Source: Oxalobacter paraformigenes (lineage in GTDB: Bacteria > Pseudomonadota > Gammaproteobacteria > Burkholderiales > Burkholderiaceae_D). Taken from it: 64,000 nt of DNA. How positions within the stretch are numbered: position 1 is the stretch's first letter; every line of letters starts with the position of its first letter. Location: positions 531,812-595,811 of the forward strand of contig NZ_KI392030.1 in assembly GCF_000158475.2 (NCBI RefSeq). Reading direction: 5' to 3'. Shown piece by piece: positions 18,070 through 28,437 of the stretch. The notes beneath the pieces were generated by a model. The model saw only the letters and a program-made list of their open reading frames with translations, was not told where the DNA came from and searched no databases. The translations under genes were made by a program, and so were the position numbers.

Positions 18070-20424
18070 TCAGTCAGCAAAAATTTCGTCTTTGAGGTGG
18101 CTGTTTTCTGATTCGTACATTTTTTCATACTCTTTTTGCCCTACACCGACATTGGTCGCGATTTTGCCGGGCGGTACTTCGGCGTAATAATAATCGCCGT
18201 TTTCAAAAATGACGCCAGCCGGTGGTGATCGAAGTTCGACAGGCGTGCCTGAAAGCGCTTTTTGCATGTAACTGATCCAGACTGGCAATGCCAGTCCGCT
18301 GCCGGTTTCCCGTCCACCCATATTGCGGGGCTGGTCGAAACCGAGCCATGCTACTGCAACCAGGCTGGGTTGATAACCGGCGAACCAGGCGTCATAGGAA
18401 TCATTGGTTGTTCCTGTTTTGCCAGCCAGATCGGGACGGTTCAGGATATTCGCTCTTGCGGCTGTTCCTCCTCGGACGACGTCTTTCAACAAACTGTCCA
18501 TAATGAACGCATTACGCGCGTCGATAACGCGGGTATTTTCATCACCGGCTCTTTCCGGACGTGCCTGAGAAAGGATTTTTCCATCGGAATCGGCAATGTA
18601 TGAAATGATGTACGGTTTGATTTTATAGCCGCCATTGGCAAAAACCGAATAGGCAACTGCCATTTGCAATGGCGTGACAGAACCCGCACCCAGGGCCAGC
18701 GTGAGATACGGCGGATTCTTGTCGGCGTCGAAGCCAAACCGTGTGATGTATTCTTGGCCATACGGTGCCCCGATCTGATTCAGAATCTGGATCGAGATCA
18801 TGTTTTTAGACTTCATCAGTCCGCGACGCATGGTCATCGGGCCTTCATAGCGCGAATCGAAATTTTTCGGATTCCAGTTTTGGCCGCCAGGCTGTCCGGA
18901 AAATGACATGGGAGAATCATTGATGATGCTGGCAGGCGCAAAATTCTTTTCCAGCGAGGCGGAATAAATAAAGGGTTTGAAAGAGGATCCGGGCTGGCGC
19001 CAGGCCTGTGTGACATGATTGAACTTTTTTTGCGTGAAATCGAAACCGCCTATCAGAGACTTGATTGCGCCATCGTTCGGATTGAGGGAAACGAAGGCTG
19101 CCTCGATTTGCGGCATTTGAACAATGTTCCAGTTCCCGGAAGCATCTTGTGCGATACGGATAATCGAACCGCGTTTGATCTGTTTGTTACCGCTTGCACT
19201 GGAAGCGAGAGCGGATGCGGCAAAGCTCAGGCCGCTACCGGAAATGGAGATCTCGTTACCTGACGATAAAACGGCGCGGACGAGTCTTGGGGACGCTTCC
19301 AGAACGACAGCGCTTGAAATGCCATCGCTGTCGGGATAACGGGCCAGTTCGTCTTCGATCGCGTCGGCAAAGGCTTCTTTTGATGCCGGAATGACCATGT
19401 GTCCTTCCGGACCTCGATAACCGTGGCGTCTGTCATAGTCCATCACGCCACGTCGCACAGCCTGATAGGCCGCTTCCTGATCTTTCTGGGTGATTGTGGT
19501 ATAAACATTCAGACCGCGGGTATATGTTTCGTCCTTGTACTGGTCGTAAACCATCATACGAACCATTTCAGCGACATACTGTGCGTGGACGTTGAACTCG
19601 TTCCGGCTGCTTTTTACCTTGATTTCTTCATTTTTTGCCGTTTCATATTCCTGATCGGTGATATAGCCGAGCTGCTTCATCCGGAGCAGGATGTATTGTT
19701 GCCGCTGTTTGGCGCGGGTCGGATTGGTGATCGGATTGTTGGCGGACGGCGCTTTCGGCAATCCGGCCAGCATGGCTGCTTCCGCCAGCGTAATGTCCTG
19801 CAAAGGTTTGCCGAAGTACACTTGTGCAGCCGAAGCGAAACCGAAAGCCCGTTGTCCCAGATAAATCTGGTTCAGGTAAATTTCGAATATCTGGTCTTTG
19901 GTCAGCGTTTTTTCTATTTTCCAGGCCAGCAGGACTTCATAGAGTTTTCGTTTGAAGGTTTGTTCGCTGGTCAGGAAGAAATTTCTTGCCACCTGTTGGG
20001 TAATGGTCGAGGCGCCCTGTCTGCTGCGGCTCACAAGATTGTGCAAGGCGGCGCGAAGGATGCCGATATAATCGACGCCGCTGTGCTGGTAAAACCGGTC
20101 GTCTTCAATAGCAAGAACGGCTTTTTTCATGATATCCGGGATTTGGCTGATCCGGACGAGATTGCGCCGTTCTTCGCCGAATTCTCCCATCAGGACACGA
20201 TCTGCCGTGTAAATCCGGAGCGGCATTTTGGGATGATAATCCGTCAGCTGATCCATTGGAGGCAATTTCGGGTATATCAGAGTCATCGCCAGTATGACGA
20301 TAAGAGCTCCGATTAGAGCTACACTGACGCCGAGTGCCGCACAACTGAGGGCAATACGGGTAAGCAGCTTTCTGGCGGGTTTTGCTGCGTTTGGAGCATC
20401 GGGATTCCGGTTTTTGTTAAACAT
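18070..20424 (-). CDS. mrcA: Penicillin-binding protein 1A (bifunctional murein synthase)
   Basis: The 784-residue protein builds and cross-links peptidoglycan at the inner membrane. It has one N-terminal membrane segment (about 25-50), a GT51 glycosyltransferase domain with catalytic Glu107 in [10 protein letters not shown] and the QGASTITQQ motif (136-144), an OB-like insert (about 320-440), and a transpeptidase domain with the SxxK serine at about 480 (GSSFKP), SKN at 539-541 and KTGT. The ATG at 20424 is chosen; a TTG at 20436 adds four residues. It is divergent from aroKB. Confidence 0.96.
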   Translation of the reverse strand: MFNKNRNPDAPNAAKPARKLLTRIALSCAALGVSVALIGALIVILAMTLIYPKLPPMDQLTDYHPKMPLRIYTADRVLMGEFGEERRNLVRISQIPDIMKKAVLAIEDDRFYQHSGVDYIGILRAALHNLVSRSRQGASTITQQVARNFFLTSEQTFKRKLYEVLLAWKIEKTLTKDQIFEIYLNQIYLGQRAFGFASAAQVYFGKPLQDITLAEAAMLAGLPKAPSANNPITNPTRAKQRQQYILLRMKQLGYITDQEYETAKNEEIKVKSSRNEFNVHAQYVAEMVRMMVYDQYKDETYTRGLNVYTTITQKDQEAAYQAVRRGVMDYDRRHGYRGPEGHMVIPASKEAFADAIEDELARYPDSDGISSAVVLEASPRLVRAVLSSGNEISISGSGLSFAASALASSASGNKQIKRGSIIRIAQDASGNWNIVQMPQIEAAFVSLNPNDGAIKSLIGGFDFTQKKFNHVTQAWRQPGSSFKPFIYSASLEKNFAPASIINDSPMSFSGQPGGQNWNPKNFDSRYEGPMTMRRGLMKSKNMISIQILNQIGAPYGQEYITRFGFDADKNPPYLTLALGAGSVTPLQMAVAYSVFANGGYKIKPYIISYIADSDGKILSQARPERAGDENTRVIDARNAFIMDSLLKDVVRGGTAARANILNRPDLAGKTGTTNDSYDAWFAGYQPSLVAVAWLGFDQPRNMGGRETGSGLALPVWISYMQKALSGTPVELRSPPAGVIFENGDYYYAEVPPGKIATNVGVGQKEYEKMYESENSHLKDEIFAD

Positions 20425-20607
20425 GCTATTCGGCAAAAAAAGGCAATACGCGCATTATCCTTTAAACTGTTCATCTTAGCACTTAAATGTGTAAACAACT
20501 GTTTCATAGCGAAAACCGCGCCTTTCGGGGAAGAATTGCGGCCTGAAAGGAATGGGAAACGTTCATATCTGATATATTCGGCAATACAGCAACGTCATTT
20601 ATTTTTT

Positions 20608-22287
20608 ATGCAAGAAAATATTTTTCTGGTCGGCCTGATGGGATCGGGCAAAACAACCGTTGGCCGTCTGCTGGCGAAGCGGCTGGGGTTGAGATTCGTG
20701 GATTCGGATCATGAAATCGAGGCACGGACAGGAGCGACGATTTCATGGATTTTTGAAATCGAAGGCGAAGAAAGTTTCAGACGTCGTGAAGTTGAAACTA
20801 TCAAGGATCTGACCGGCCAGACCGGTGTGGTGTTGGCAACAGGAGGAGGGGCCGTTGTCCATCCCGATAACCGGAAGCATCTCAAATCCCGGGGTACGGT
20901 CATTTATTTGCGTGCCAGCGTGAACAATATTCTGCAAAGAACGATGCATGATAAAAGCCGTCCTTTGCTGCAGACGGAAAACCGGAGAAAGAAACTTGAG
21001 GAACTGGCAAAACAGCGTGAACCGTTCTACAGGGAAGTGGCTGATATTATTGTCGATACCGGACGTCCGAATGTGCATGCCATGGTTCAGTCGATTTTGA
21101 CTCAACTGGCCGGTTTCCAGAAAAGAAAGGTCGGGGAAAAACAGAAAAGGCGTTCCCCAAACCGCATCAGGAAAGACAATCCAACGATGAATTCCAAAAA
21201 TACCCATCTTAAAGTTGATCTCGGAGAACGCAGTTATCCTATTGAAATCGGAACGGGACTGCTTAAAGACGTCAAGTTGCTTGCGCGAACTGTGCAGGGC
21301 AACCGAATCGCCATCATTACCAATACGGTCGTTGCACCGCTTTATCTGGAGAGCCTGACGCGTTCTTTGAATGAAGCGGGAAAACAGGTCATATCGCTGG
21401 TATTGCCGGATGGCGAACAGGAAAAAAACTGGGAAAGTCTTATGAAGGTTTTCGATTTCCTGATGGAGCACAAATGCGACCGCAAAACGACATTGGTCGC
21501 TCTGGGCGGTGGAGTGATCGGCGATATGACGGGGTATGCGGCAGCCAGTTTCATGAGAGGCGTACCTTTCGTTCAAGTCCCTACGACACTACTGGCGGAA
21601 GTGGATTCTTCCGTCGGCGGAAAAACGGGAATCAATCATCCGCTCGGCAAGAACATGATCGGCGCTTTTTATCAGCCTGAGGCGGTAATTGCCGATACGT
21701 CAACGTTAAATACCCTGCCTGACAAGGAATTGATTGCCGGTCTGGCCGAGGTGATCAAATATGGTGCCATCATTGATGCCGGATTTTTTGAGTGGCTCGA
21801 AAAGAATATCGAAAAACTGCTAAATCGGGAGGACGAAGCGCTGGTTTATGCGATACGCCGTTCGTGCGAAATCAAGGCCGATATCGTGCGTCAGGATGAG
21901 CGCGAAAGTACCGGCTTGAGAGCGATTCTCAATTTCGGCCATACTTTCGGACATGCTATTGAGGCGGGGTTGGGATATGGCCAGTGGCTGCACGGTGAAG
22001 CTGTCGGTTGCGGCATGGTAATGGCTGCCGATTTGTCGGCGCGTATGGGATGGCTTGATGAAAGTTTTGGAAACCGGATCCGGATGCTGGTGAAAAAAGC
22101 AGGGTTGCCGGTTGTCGCGCCTGCATTGGGCGCAGAACGCTGGATTGAGCTGATGCAGGTTGACAAAAAGAATATCGGAGGAGAAATCCAGTTTGTTTTG
22201 CTGAAAGCACTCGGTAAGGCAGTAGTTGCAAAAGTGCCCGAAGACATGTTGCTGGCCACTTTAAAAGAATGTGTCGCTTCAAATTGA
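20608..22287 (+). CDS. aroKB: Fused shikimate kinase / 3-dehydroquinate synthase (AroK-AroB)
   Basis: A single stop-free frame of 559 residues covers two enzymes of the shikimate pathway. Residues 1-166 are shikimate kinase, with Walker [10 protein letters not shown] (9-17), the shikimate-binding DSDHEIE (32-38) and GGGA (79-82). Residues 167-193 are a very basic linker. Residues 194-559 are dehydroquinate synthase, with [14 protein letters not shown] and the zinc ligands in [18 protein letters not shown] and WLHGEAVG. In Burkholderiales aroK and aroB are normally separate genes. An internal ATG at 21187, 14 bases after an AGGA, could still give free AroB. The kinase start at 20608 is the natural one. 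Confidence 0.92.
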   Translation: MQENIFLVGLMGSGKTTVGRLLAKRLGLRFVDSDHEIEARTGATISWIFEIEGEESFRRREVETIKDLTGQTGVVLATGGGAVVHPDNRKHLKSRGTVIYLRASVNNILQRTMHDKSRPLLQTENRRKKLEELAKQREPFYREVADIIVDTGRPNVHAMVQSILTQLAGFQKRKVGEKQKRRSPNRIRKDNPTMNSKNTHLKVDLGERSYPIEIGTGLLKDVKLLARTVQGNRIAIITNTVVAPLYLESLTRSLNEAGKQVISLVLPDGEQEKNWESLMKVFDFLMEHKCDRKTTLVALGGGVIGDMTGYAAASFMRGVPFVQVPTTLLAEVDSSVGGKTGINHPLGKNMIGAFYQPEAVIADTSTLNTLPDKELIAGLAEVIKYGAIIDAGFFEWLEKNIEKLLNREDEALVYAIRRSCEIKADIVRQDERESTGLRAILNFGHTFGHAIEAGLGYGQWLHGEAVGCGMVMAADLSARMGWLDESFGNRIRMLVKKAGLPVVAPALGAERWIELMQVDKKNIGGEIQFVLLKALGKAVVAKVPEDMLLATLKECVASN

Positions 22288-22312
22288 TTGAAGTTTTCGT
22301 ATAGGGAAGGAA

Positions 22313-23461
22313 ATGAGGAGGAATACGGTGAGTTCTCCAGGGTTGGCTGTTTATGCTTCCGATCCTTCCGTTTCGCGCGGTCGTCGTTATTCCGAACCGT
22401 TGGATGTTGCACGTACAGAATATCAGCGCGATCGGGACAGGATTGTTCATTCAGGCGCTTTCAGACGTCTGGAATACAAGACCCAGGTTTTCATCAATCA
22501 TGAAGGCGATCTTTTCCGTACCCGTTTGACACATAGTATCGAGGTGGCGCAAATTGCCCGTTCGGTTGCGCGCAATCTGTCATTGAATGAAGATTTGACT
22601 GAAGCGATTTCGCTGGCGCACGATCTGGGGCACACGCCGTTCGGTCATGCGGGGCAGGAGGCATTGAACGTCTGTATGCAGGATTATGGAGGTTTCGAGC
22701 ATAATCTGCAGAGTTTGCGGGTAGTCGATCTGCTGGAAGAGCGATACGGATCGTTTGATGGTCTGAATCTGACTTATGAAACCCGGGAAGGTATTCTGAA
22801 ACATTGTTCCGTTGAGGATGCCAAAAAGCTGGGCGATATTGGTCAGCGGTTTCTTGAAAACCGTCAACCGTCGCTGGAAGCACAGTTGGCCAACGTCGCA
22901 GATGAAATCGCTTATAACAATCATGACGTGGATGACGGTTTGCGTTCCGGTCTGATTACGATTGGACAATTGAAAGACGTGGACCTGTTTGCGCAGTATT
23001 GGAAAGATGTTCAGTCGGCAATGCCCGGTATTACTGAACGGCGGGCTATTCACGAAACTGTCCGTAGAATGATCGGGGCGCTGATTGTCGATTTGACAGA
23101 AACTTCACTAAAACGAATTCAGGAAGTCAATCCCAAGTCAGCTGATGATGTCCGCCTGGCTATACCGTTGATCGCTTTTTCCGATAAAATGGCCGAGCAG
23201 TCCAGCTCGCTGAAAAAATTTCTTTTCGAAAACCTGTATCGTCATTACCGGGTTAACCGGATGAGTAGCAAAGCGCGTCGTATTGTCCAGCGTCTTTTTT
23301 CCATATTTATGGCTGAACCGCAATTGCTGGCTCCGGAACACAGGTCGGCTAGTCATCATGAACAGGACAGAGCCCGGAAAATAGCCGATTACATTGCCGG
23401 AATGACGGATCGGTATGCCATGCGACAGTATCGCATGCTGTTTGAAATAGAAGAAGTCTGA
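22313..23461 (+). CDS. dgt: dGTP triphosphohydrolase-like protein
   Basis: The 382-residue protein has the HD-domain metal motifs [13 protein letters not shown] and [14 protein letters not shown] (about residues 68-120) and a later [16 protein letters not shown]. Such enzymes cleave dNTPs to deoxynucleosides and triphosphate. It belongs to the shorter subgroup, different from E. coli Dgt. An AAGGAA site precedes the ATG; a GTG at 22328 is an alternative start. It follows aroKB by 25 bp and is probably co-transcribed. Confidence 0.92.
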   Translation: MRRNTVSSPGLAVYASDPSVSRGRRYSEPLDVARTEYQRDRDRIVHSGAFRRLEYKTQVFINHEGDLFRTRLTHSIEVAQIARSVARNLSLNEDLTEAISLAHDLGHTPFGHAGQEALNVCMQDYGGFEHNLQSLRVVDLLEERYGSFDGLNLTYETREGILKHCSVEDAKKLGDIGQRFLENRQPSLEAQLANVADEIAYNNHDVDDGLRSGLITIGQLKDVDLFAQYWKDVQSAMPGITERRAIHETVRRMIGALIVDLTETSLKRIQEVNPKSADDVRLAIPLIAFSDKMAEQSSSLKKFLFENLYRHYRVNRMSSKARRIVQRLFSIFMAEPQLLAPEHRSASHHEQDRARKIADYIAGMTDRYAMRQYRMLFEIEEV

Positions 23462-23465
23462 GTTG

Positions 23466-24845
23466 TCATTTGAGATCGGGCTGAACCGATTCGATGCTGA
23501 TTTTCGCGCTTCCCTTCGCAAGCTGTACGGAAACCGGTTTTCTGACAGGTAACTGTTCGGGAGAACGGATGATCTGCCCGCGTGTGTCCGTCATAATGGC
23601 ATAGCCACGTTCCAGCGTCCGTTCCGGACTGAGCAATTCGAGTTGCGAATCCAGTAAAAACGTTGACTGACGCCGATGTGCCAGCAGAGAGCTCATTCCT
23701 TGTGATAATTGTTTTGACTGATTTGCCAGATCAGTACGTAGTTGCACAGTATCAGGCAATCGCGATTTGAGGCAAGTGTTCAAATGGGAGAGTTCATAAC
23801 GGGAAGCGACAAGCAGATTGCTGCTGACGTGCTTCAGTCTGGCCGTAAGTGCGTTGAGTTTGATGCGTTCGCGTTCGGTGTGAGTTGCCGGACTGATCAG
23901 TCTTTTTGCCAGATTGTCAGCCGTTTGCATGGCATTGTGCAAAAGCCGTTTTATTATGTACTGTAATTTACCGGCGTGTATTCCGATGGCGTCCATCCAG
24001 TCACGATGTGTCCGTGTTGCCACTTCAGCAGCAGCTGTCGGAGTCGGGGCACGAAGATCGGAGACAAAATCTGCAATGGTAAAATCCGTTTCATGGCCAA
24101 TACCGGAGACAGTGGGTATTGCGCAGGCCGCAATGGCGCGAGCAACAATCTCTTCATTAAAACTCCACAAATCTTCAATACTGCCTCCACCGCGGCAGAT
24201 CAGCAGAACGTCACACTCGGCACGGTCAGAGGCAACTGTCAGCATCCGCGCAATCTTTTCTGCCGCACCGTCGCCCTGGACGGGTACGGGGTACAAAACC
24301 AGTCGGATATGGGGAGCTCTTCTGCCCAATGTGGTCAATACATCGCGTAATGCAGCGGCTTGCGGGCTTGTCACGATGCCTATTGTCCTGGCAAAAGCAG
24401 GGATGGGCCGTTTTCGTTCGCCTGAAAAGAGGCCTTCTTCTTCAAGTTTCGATTTCAGATGGAGAAACGCTTCGTATAAATTGCCGCTTCCGGCATGCCG
24501 GATCGCTTCGACGTTCAACTGGAAATCGCCACGTGCCGTGTAAAGCGACACGGTTGCACGTACTTCCACCTTGTCGCCTTCTTTGGGAAAAAAGTCCACT
24601 GATTGAGTGCGTCCCTTGAACATGATGGCTCTTACCTGTGCCATTTTGTCTTTGAGAGTGAAGTACCAGTGTCCTGAAGCGGCCCTGGTAAAATTGGAAA
24701 TTTCACCCGCTATCCACACTAAGGGAAAACTGCATTCGAGTATTTCAGCTACCGTATTATTCAATTCGGTAACTGTCAGTACCGTTGAGGAAGCGTTACC
24801 TGTGGCAAACAGGACGGATGGAGAAGGTTTTTTTTGTATTTTCAC
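23466..24845 (-). CDS. xseA: Exodeoxyribonuclease VII large subunit
   Basis: The 459-residue protein has the N-terminal OB-fold (FPLVWIAGEISNFTRAASGH near 40-59), the catalytic domain with GIVTSPQAAALRD and CRGGGSIEDLWSFNEE, and a long helical C-terminal region. With XseB it degrades single-stranded DNA into oligonucleotides. xseB is not in the window. It is convergent with dgt, the stops being 4 bp apart. Confidence 0.95.
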   Translation of the reverse strand: MKIQKKPSPSVLFATGNASSTVLTVTELNNTVAEILECSFPLVWIAGEISNFTRAASGHWYFTLKDKMAQVRAIMFKGRTQSVDFFPKEGDKVEVRATVSLYTARGDFQLNVEAIRHAGSGNLYEAFLHLKSKLEEEGLFSGERKRPIPAFARTIGIVTSPQAAALRDVLTTLGRRAPHIRLVLYPVPVQGDGAAEKIARMLTVASDRAECDVLLICRGGGSIEDLWSFNEEIVARAIAACAIPTVSGIGHETDFTIADFVSDLRAPTPTAAAEVATRTHRDWMDAIGIHAGKLQYIIKRLLHNAMQTADNLAKRLISPATHTERERIKLNALTARLKHVSSNLLVASRYELSHLNTCLKSRLPDTVQLRTDLANQSKQLSQGMSSLLAHRRQSTFLLDSQLELLSPERTLERGYAIMTDTRGQIIRSPEQLPVRKPVSVQLAKGSAKISIESVQPDLK

Positions 24846-25022
24846 AAGGGATAAACAGACATAACTGATGCTTCGATACTGTAAAGGAAATCTTCAATAC
24901 AGTGAACGGTGAATTTTAAAGAGATTTTTGATGGCCTGCTGTGTAATTCACGGATTTGTTCGCATGCTTTTCCATAGCCGGGAAAACAATTCCGGATTGG
25001 TATGCAACTGTTGGTGTCGCCT

Positions 25023-25604
25023 TCAATCAGTCTCTTGTTTTTGTTCCGGTTTGATGGACCAGACAGGATAGAACTTTTCAACGGCAGGGCCCGTAGTATC
25101 CATGCAATGACATTGGTCCAGGTGAAACGGTTTGTCACTGGCTTTTTGAAATGCCGCTTTAACGCGGGCTTCTTCTTCGCCGAAAACGAAAACCTGCATG
25201 GCAACGGAAGGGACGGCCTCAGCCAGTTCGTTCATGTGAGTACAGCCGTTGATGCCGGTAAACCGGTCTTTCATTTCATGACGGAAATGGTGTAACACAT
25301 TTAAACCGATCAACTGCTTGTAGCGCGAATGAATATTTTCACAGTATCCTTCGAACGGGACTTCGTCAAATGCCACGTGCGCATCAACAATAGTGCCCTG
25401 GGCATTGATAGTCAATCTTAACAGGAGATCGTGCAAGGGGCGTTTGGCGGGAATGACAATCGATGTCAGCAGTAATTCATGAGTTTTGACATCGGTAAAC
25501 CGGGCATCAATATCCCATAACTCGTCGTTTCGGTAAAAAAACTGAACCTGAACAGTTCGGGTGTGTTTCAAAACACGCGGAGTTGTGGGAGGTGGAAGTG
25601 GCAT
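25023..25604 (-). CDS. DUF2889 family protein of unknown function
   Basis: The 193-residue protein starts MPLPPPTTPRVLKHTRTVQVQ and contains LWDIDARFTDVKTHE and GINGCTHMNELAEAVPS, hallmarks of DUF2889. No signal peptide or membrane segment is seen. Conserved residues include Asp, His and the GCTHM cysteine, which hint at a metal or catalytic site, but no function can be assigned. It is divergent from recA, so the 244-bp gap contains promoters for both. Confidence 0.82.
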   Translation of the reverse strand: MPLPPPTTPRVLKHTRTVQVQFFYRNDELWDIDARFTDVKTHELLLTSIVIPAKRPLHDLLLRLTINAQGTIVDAHVAFDEVPFEGYCENIHSRYKQLIGLNVLHHFRHEMKDRFTGINGCTHMNELAEAVPSVAMQVFVFGEEEARVKAAFQKASDKPFHLDQCHCMDTTGPAVEKFYPVWSIKPEQKQETD

Positions 25605-25784
25605 AGGTAGTTGTAAAGAGCTAACGCTAAGGAAAAACAGTTGCCAGCATTCGTGAAATCAAACAACCGCCAGAAATATGATGATTACCTTATTATAGTG
25701 GAAAACCCTGCCGATTAAAAGAAGACGGGACTATACTAAATTTTGATTATTATCGGTAAACAATGCATTTTTTTGGTAAAATTA

Positions 25785-25800
25785 CTGTTAATATATACAG
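25785..25800 (+). promoter_or_regulatory. LexA (SOS) box upstream of recA
   Basis: CTGT at 25785-25788, eight A/T bases, and ACAG at 25797-25800 match the E. coli LexA consensus CTGT-N8-ACAG exactly. It lies 48 bp upstream of the recA start, where it would overlap or flank the promoter. lexA itself is not in the window. Confidence 0.93.
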
Positions 25801-25848
25801 CAAAACAATTTTGAATTTTCTGTAGGCTTTTTAAAGTGAAAGAATACT

Positions 25849-26910
25849 ATGGACGATAATAAAACTGCATCCAATCCGGAAAAAAACAAGGCATTGGCTA
25901 TCGCTCTTGCGCAGATTGAAAAGCAATTCGGCAAAGGTTCTGTTATGCGAATGGCTCCAGGGGTTGTGGTTGAAGAAATTCCCGTTGTATCGACAGGTTC
26001 TCTTGGACTGGACATCGCATTGGGTGTGGGCGGATTGCCGAGGGGGCGCGTCATTGAGATTTACGGTCCTGAATCTTCAGGCAAAACGACCCTGACGCTG
26101 CAGGTAATTGCCGAGATGCAGAAGCTGGGTGGTACCTGCGCCTTTATCGATGCAGAACATGCGCTGGATGTTGGCTATGCGCAGAAACTGGGGGTTCATC
26201 TTCAGGATTTGCTGATTTCGCAACCCGATACCGGAGAGCAGGCTCTTGAAATTACAGATGCACTCGTTCGTTCCGGCGCAGTCGATCTTATTGTTATCGA
26301 TTCAGTAGCTGCATTGACGCCCAAGGCGGAAATCGAGGGCGATATGGGCGATTCCCTGCCGGGCTTGCAGGCCAGACTGATGTCGCAGGCATTGCGCAAA
26401 CTGACGGGCAGCATCAATAAAACCAATACATCGGTCATTTTCATCAATCAGATACGAATGAAAATCGGCGTCATGTTCGGCAATCCGGAAACCACGACAG
26501 GGGGGAATGCGCTGAAATTCTATTCTTCGGTTCGGCTGGATATTCGCCGTACCGGTTCCATCAAGTCAAGTGACGAAGTTATCGGCAGTGAAACACGGGT
26601 CAAGGTCGTCAAAAACAAGACGGCGCCTCCGTTTAAGGAAGCCTATTTCGATATTCTTTACGGAGAAGGAACATCCCGCGAAGGCGAAATCCTGGATTTG
26701 GGCGCGGATGCAAAGATCGTTGAAAAAGCCGGTTCCTGGTATAGCTACAATGGGGAGCGGATAGGGCAAGGCAAAGACAATGCACGCAATTATTTGCGTG
26801 CTCATCCCAAACTGGCCCGTGAAATCGAGAACAAGGTGCGTGCTGCTTATGGCGTTCGGGAACTGCCTCCTGTGCCTGAAGAAACCGAAGAAACAGAAAA
26901 TGTTAAATAA
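25849..26910 (+). CDS. recA: Recombinase RecA
   Basis: The 353-residue protein forms filaments on single-stranded DNA, drives strand exchange and stimulates LexA self-cleavage. Walker [10 protein letters not shown] is at 73-81, followed by the family signatures [20 protein letters not shown] (split by normal variation) and [14 protein letters not shown]. The acidic C-terminal tail ([11 protein letters not shown]) is typical. The upstream LexA box indicates SOS control. recX follows after 49 bp. Confidence 0.98.
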   Translation: MDDNKTASNPEKNKALAIALAQIEKQFGKGSVMRMAPGVVVEEIPVVSTGSLGLDIALGVGGLPRGRVIEIYGPESSGKTTLTLQVIAEMQKLGGTCAFIDAEHALDVGYAQKLGVHLQDLLISQPDTGEQALEITDALVRSGAVDLIVIDSVAALTPKAEIEGDMGDSLPGLQARLMSQALRKLTGSINKTNTSVIFINQIRMKIGVMFGNPETTTGGNALKFYSSVRLDIRRTGSIKSSDEVIGSETRVKVVKNKTAPPFKEAYFDILYGEGTSREGEILDLGADAKIVEKAGSWYSYNGERIGQGKDNARNYLRAHPKLAREIENKVRAAYGVRELPPVPEETEETENVK

Positions 26911-26959
26911 CGGAATGCACGCGTTTTTATGGCAAACGTCTGATTGAGCCTTTGGGTAT

Positions 26960-27406
26960 ATGAAGCAAAAAACGACTTTGAAGACGCGTGCGTTACGCTA
27001 TCTTTCCATTCGGGAATACAGTCCGAAAGAACTGGCGCGGAAACTGGCTCCCCATGCAGGCAGCGACGATGATCTCGATACGTTACTGCAGTGGTTGCAG
27101 GAACAGGGGTTTCTTTCGGAAGAGCGGTTCGTCGACACCTATGTCAGGCGGCAGTCTGCGCGTTATGGAAGCGTACGCATTCTGCGGGAGTTGGAGGCGT
27201 ATGGTGTCGACGAGTCAGCATTACGTCATGCCCAAGCGGAAATGCAAATTGACGAATTTGAAAGAGCCAGACGTGTGTGGCAAAAAAAATTCGGACGCAA
27301 GCCGTCAGATATGCAGGAAAAAGCCAGACAAATCCATTTTTTGCAATACAGAGGTTTTTCCGCTGACATCATCAGGCAGGTGATGAATCGGGATGAAGAG
27401 AGCTAG
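26960..27406 (+). CDS. recX: RecA regulatory protein RecX
   Basis: A 148-residue helical protein with three-helix repeats typical of RecX (RALRYLSIREYSPKELARKL near the N terminus). RecX binds RecA filaments and limits their activity. Placement directly behind recA on the same strand is the standard context and makes SOS co-induction likely. It converges with lgt, 14 bp between stops. Confidence 0.93.
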   Translation: MKQKTTLKTRALRYLSIREYSPKELARKLAPHAGSDDDLDTLLQWLQEQGFLSEERFVDTYVRRQSARYGSVRILRELEAYGVDESALRHAQAEMQIDEFERARRVWQKKFGRKPSDMQEKARQIHFLQYRGFSADIIRQVMNRDEES

Positions 27407-27420
27407 AGTACTCCCTTGTT

Positions 27421-28233
27421 TCAACTAATCCACCGGCTTTTTCTGGCAAAACGATAACTCAGATAGAGGCACAGCAAACCTGCGATGATCATGGGCAAGG
27501 ACAACATTTGTCCCGCAGAGATCGTTATGCCGAAAAAGGAAACTTCATAATCGGGGACGCGGAAATATTCCGTAAAAAAGCGGGCTAATCCATATAAAAA
27601 GAGATACATGGCAATGACCGCGCCGTGTGGACGTTCCTTTCTGGCATATATCCACAGAAGAACAAATATCAGTAAACCGTCGATAAGCGCCTGATAGATC
27701 GGTGACGGATGACGCGGAAGCATGTCGATATTCGGCCAGATCATGGCCCAGGGCAGAGAGGGATCGGCAATTCTTCCCGGCAGCTCGGCATTGATGAAGT
27801 TGCCTATGCGGCCAGCTGCATAACCGAGCGGGACAAGTGGCGCGATGAGGTCAAGGGTGGAGAGGATGTTTTTGTGGTATTTCCGGCACCAGAGGTACGC
27901 AGCAATACCCACCCCTATTGCTCCTCCATGATAGGACATGCCGCCATGCCAGACGGCAAATATCTGCGATGGATGGGAGAAAAAATAGGAGGGATTGTAG
28001 AAAAGAACCTCGCCGAGTCGGCCACCGATAATGACGCCCAGTACGCCATAAAATAGCATGTCATCCAGGTTTTTTTTCGTCCAGCCTTCGTGCATGATAT
28101 GAGGCTGCCTGAGCCGTATTCTTCCCAGAACGAGGAAAAGAACAAAAGCCAGCAGGTACATGAGACCATACCAGTGTACGGCAAGGGGGCCTATGGAAAA
28201 TGCGACTGGATTCGGTAAAGGGTGAACTAACAT
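27421..28233 (-). CDS. lgt: Prolipoprotein diacylglyceryl transferase
   Basis: The 270-residue membrane protein transfers diacylglycerol from phosphatidylglycerol to the lipobox cysteine of prolipoproteins. It has about seven membrane segments and the signature GRIGNFINAELPGR (about 140-153), plus HGGMSYHGG. Its products would include LptM and LemA of this window. It is divergent from ilvD. Confidence 0.96.
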   Translation of the reverse strand: MLVHPLPNPVAFSIGPLAVHWYGLMYLLAFVLFLVLGRIRLRQPHIMHEGWTKKNLDDMLFYGVLGVIIGGRLGEVLFYNPSYFFSHPSQIFAVWHGGMSYHGGAIGVGIAAYLWCRKYHKNILSTLDLIAPLVPLGYAAGRIGNFINAELPGRIADPSLPWAMIWPNIDMLPRHPSPIYQALIDGLLIFVLLWIYARKERPHGAVIAMYLFLYGLARFFTEYFRVPDYEVSFFGITISAGQMLSLPMIIAGLLCLYLSYRFARKSRWIS

Positions 28234-28313
28234 GATTTAAGGAACCGGCAAGCCTGCCGATTCGTTCTTTTCTGTAAGGGATGAATTTTGTCACATGTTA
28301 GTCGCTTTGGCAT

Positions 28314-28331
28314 GCTTATTTACAAATAAGC
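28314..28331. repeat. Palindrome in the lgt-ilvD gap
   Basis: GCTTATTT (28314-28321) and AAATAAGC (28324-28331) form a near-continuous palindrome with a 2-bp centre, inside the 204-bp divergent gap and 107 bp before ilvD. The form suggests a dimeric regulator's operator; no known regulator was matched. Confidence 0.45.
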
Positions 28332-28437
28332 GCAAGTTCGGCACATTAATCCCTAAAGCCATATCAAGAAAGATGTGTCCTTTTGGTTTTCATGTCAAAA
28401 TATTCCGTTATTGCAAAAACAGATGGGAGATTTACAA

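Noticed and set aside
19399..20316. A 305-codon open frame on the + strand
   Set aside because: It lies wholly antisense to mrcA, whose motifs are certain. The frame has no recognisable domain and no ribosome-binding site.
24878..24903. ACTGTA and TACAGT inverted repeat upstream of xseA, resembling a LexA box
   Set aside because: The half sites are 14 bases apart where CTGT-N8-ACAG is needed, so LexA binding is unlikely.
24842..25204. A 120-codon open frame on the - strand reaching into the xseA-DUF2889 gap
   Set aside because: It overlaps the DUF2889 coding region in another frame and has no start signal or similarity to a known family.
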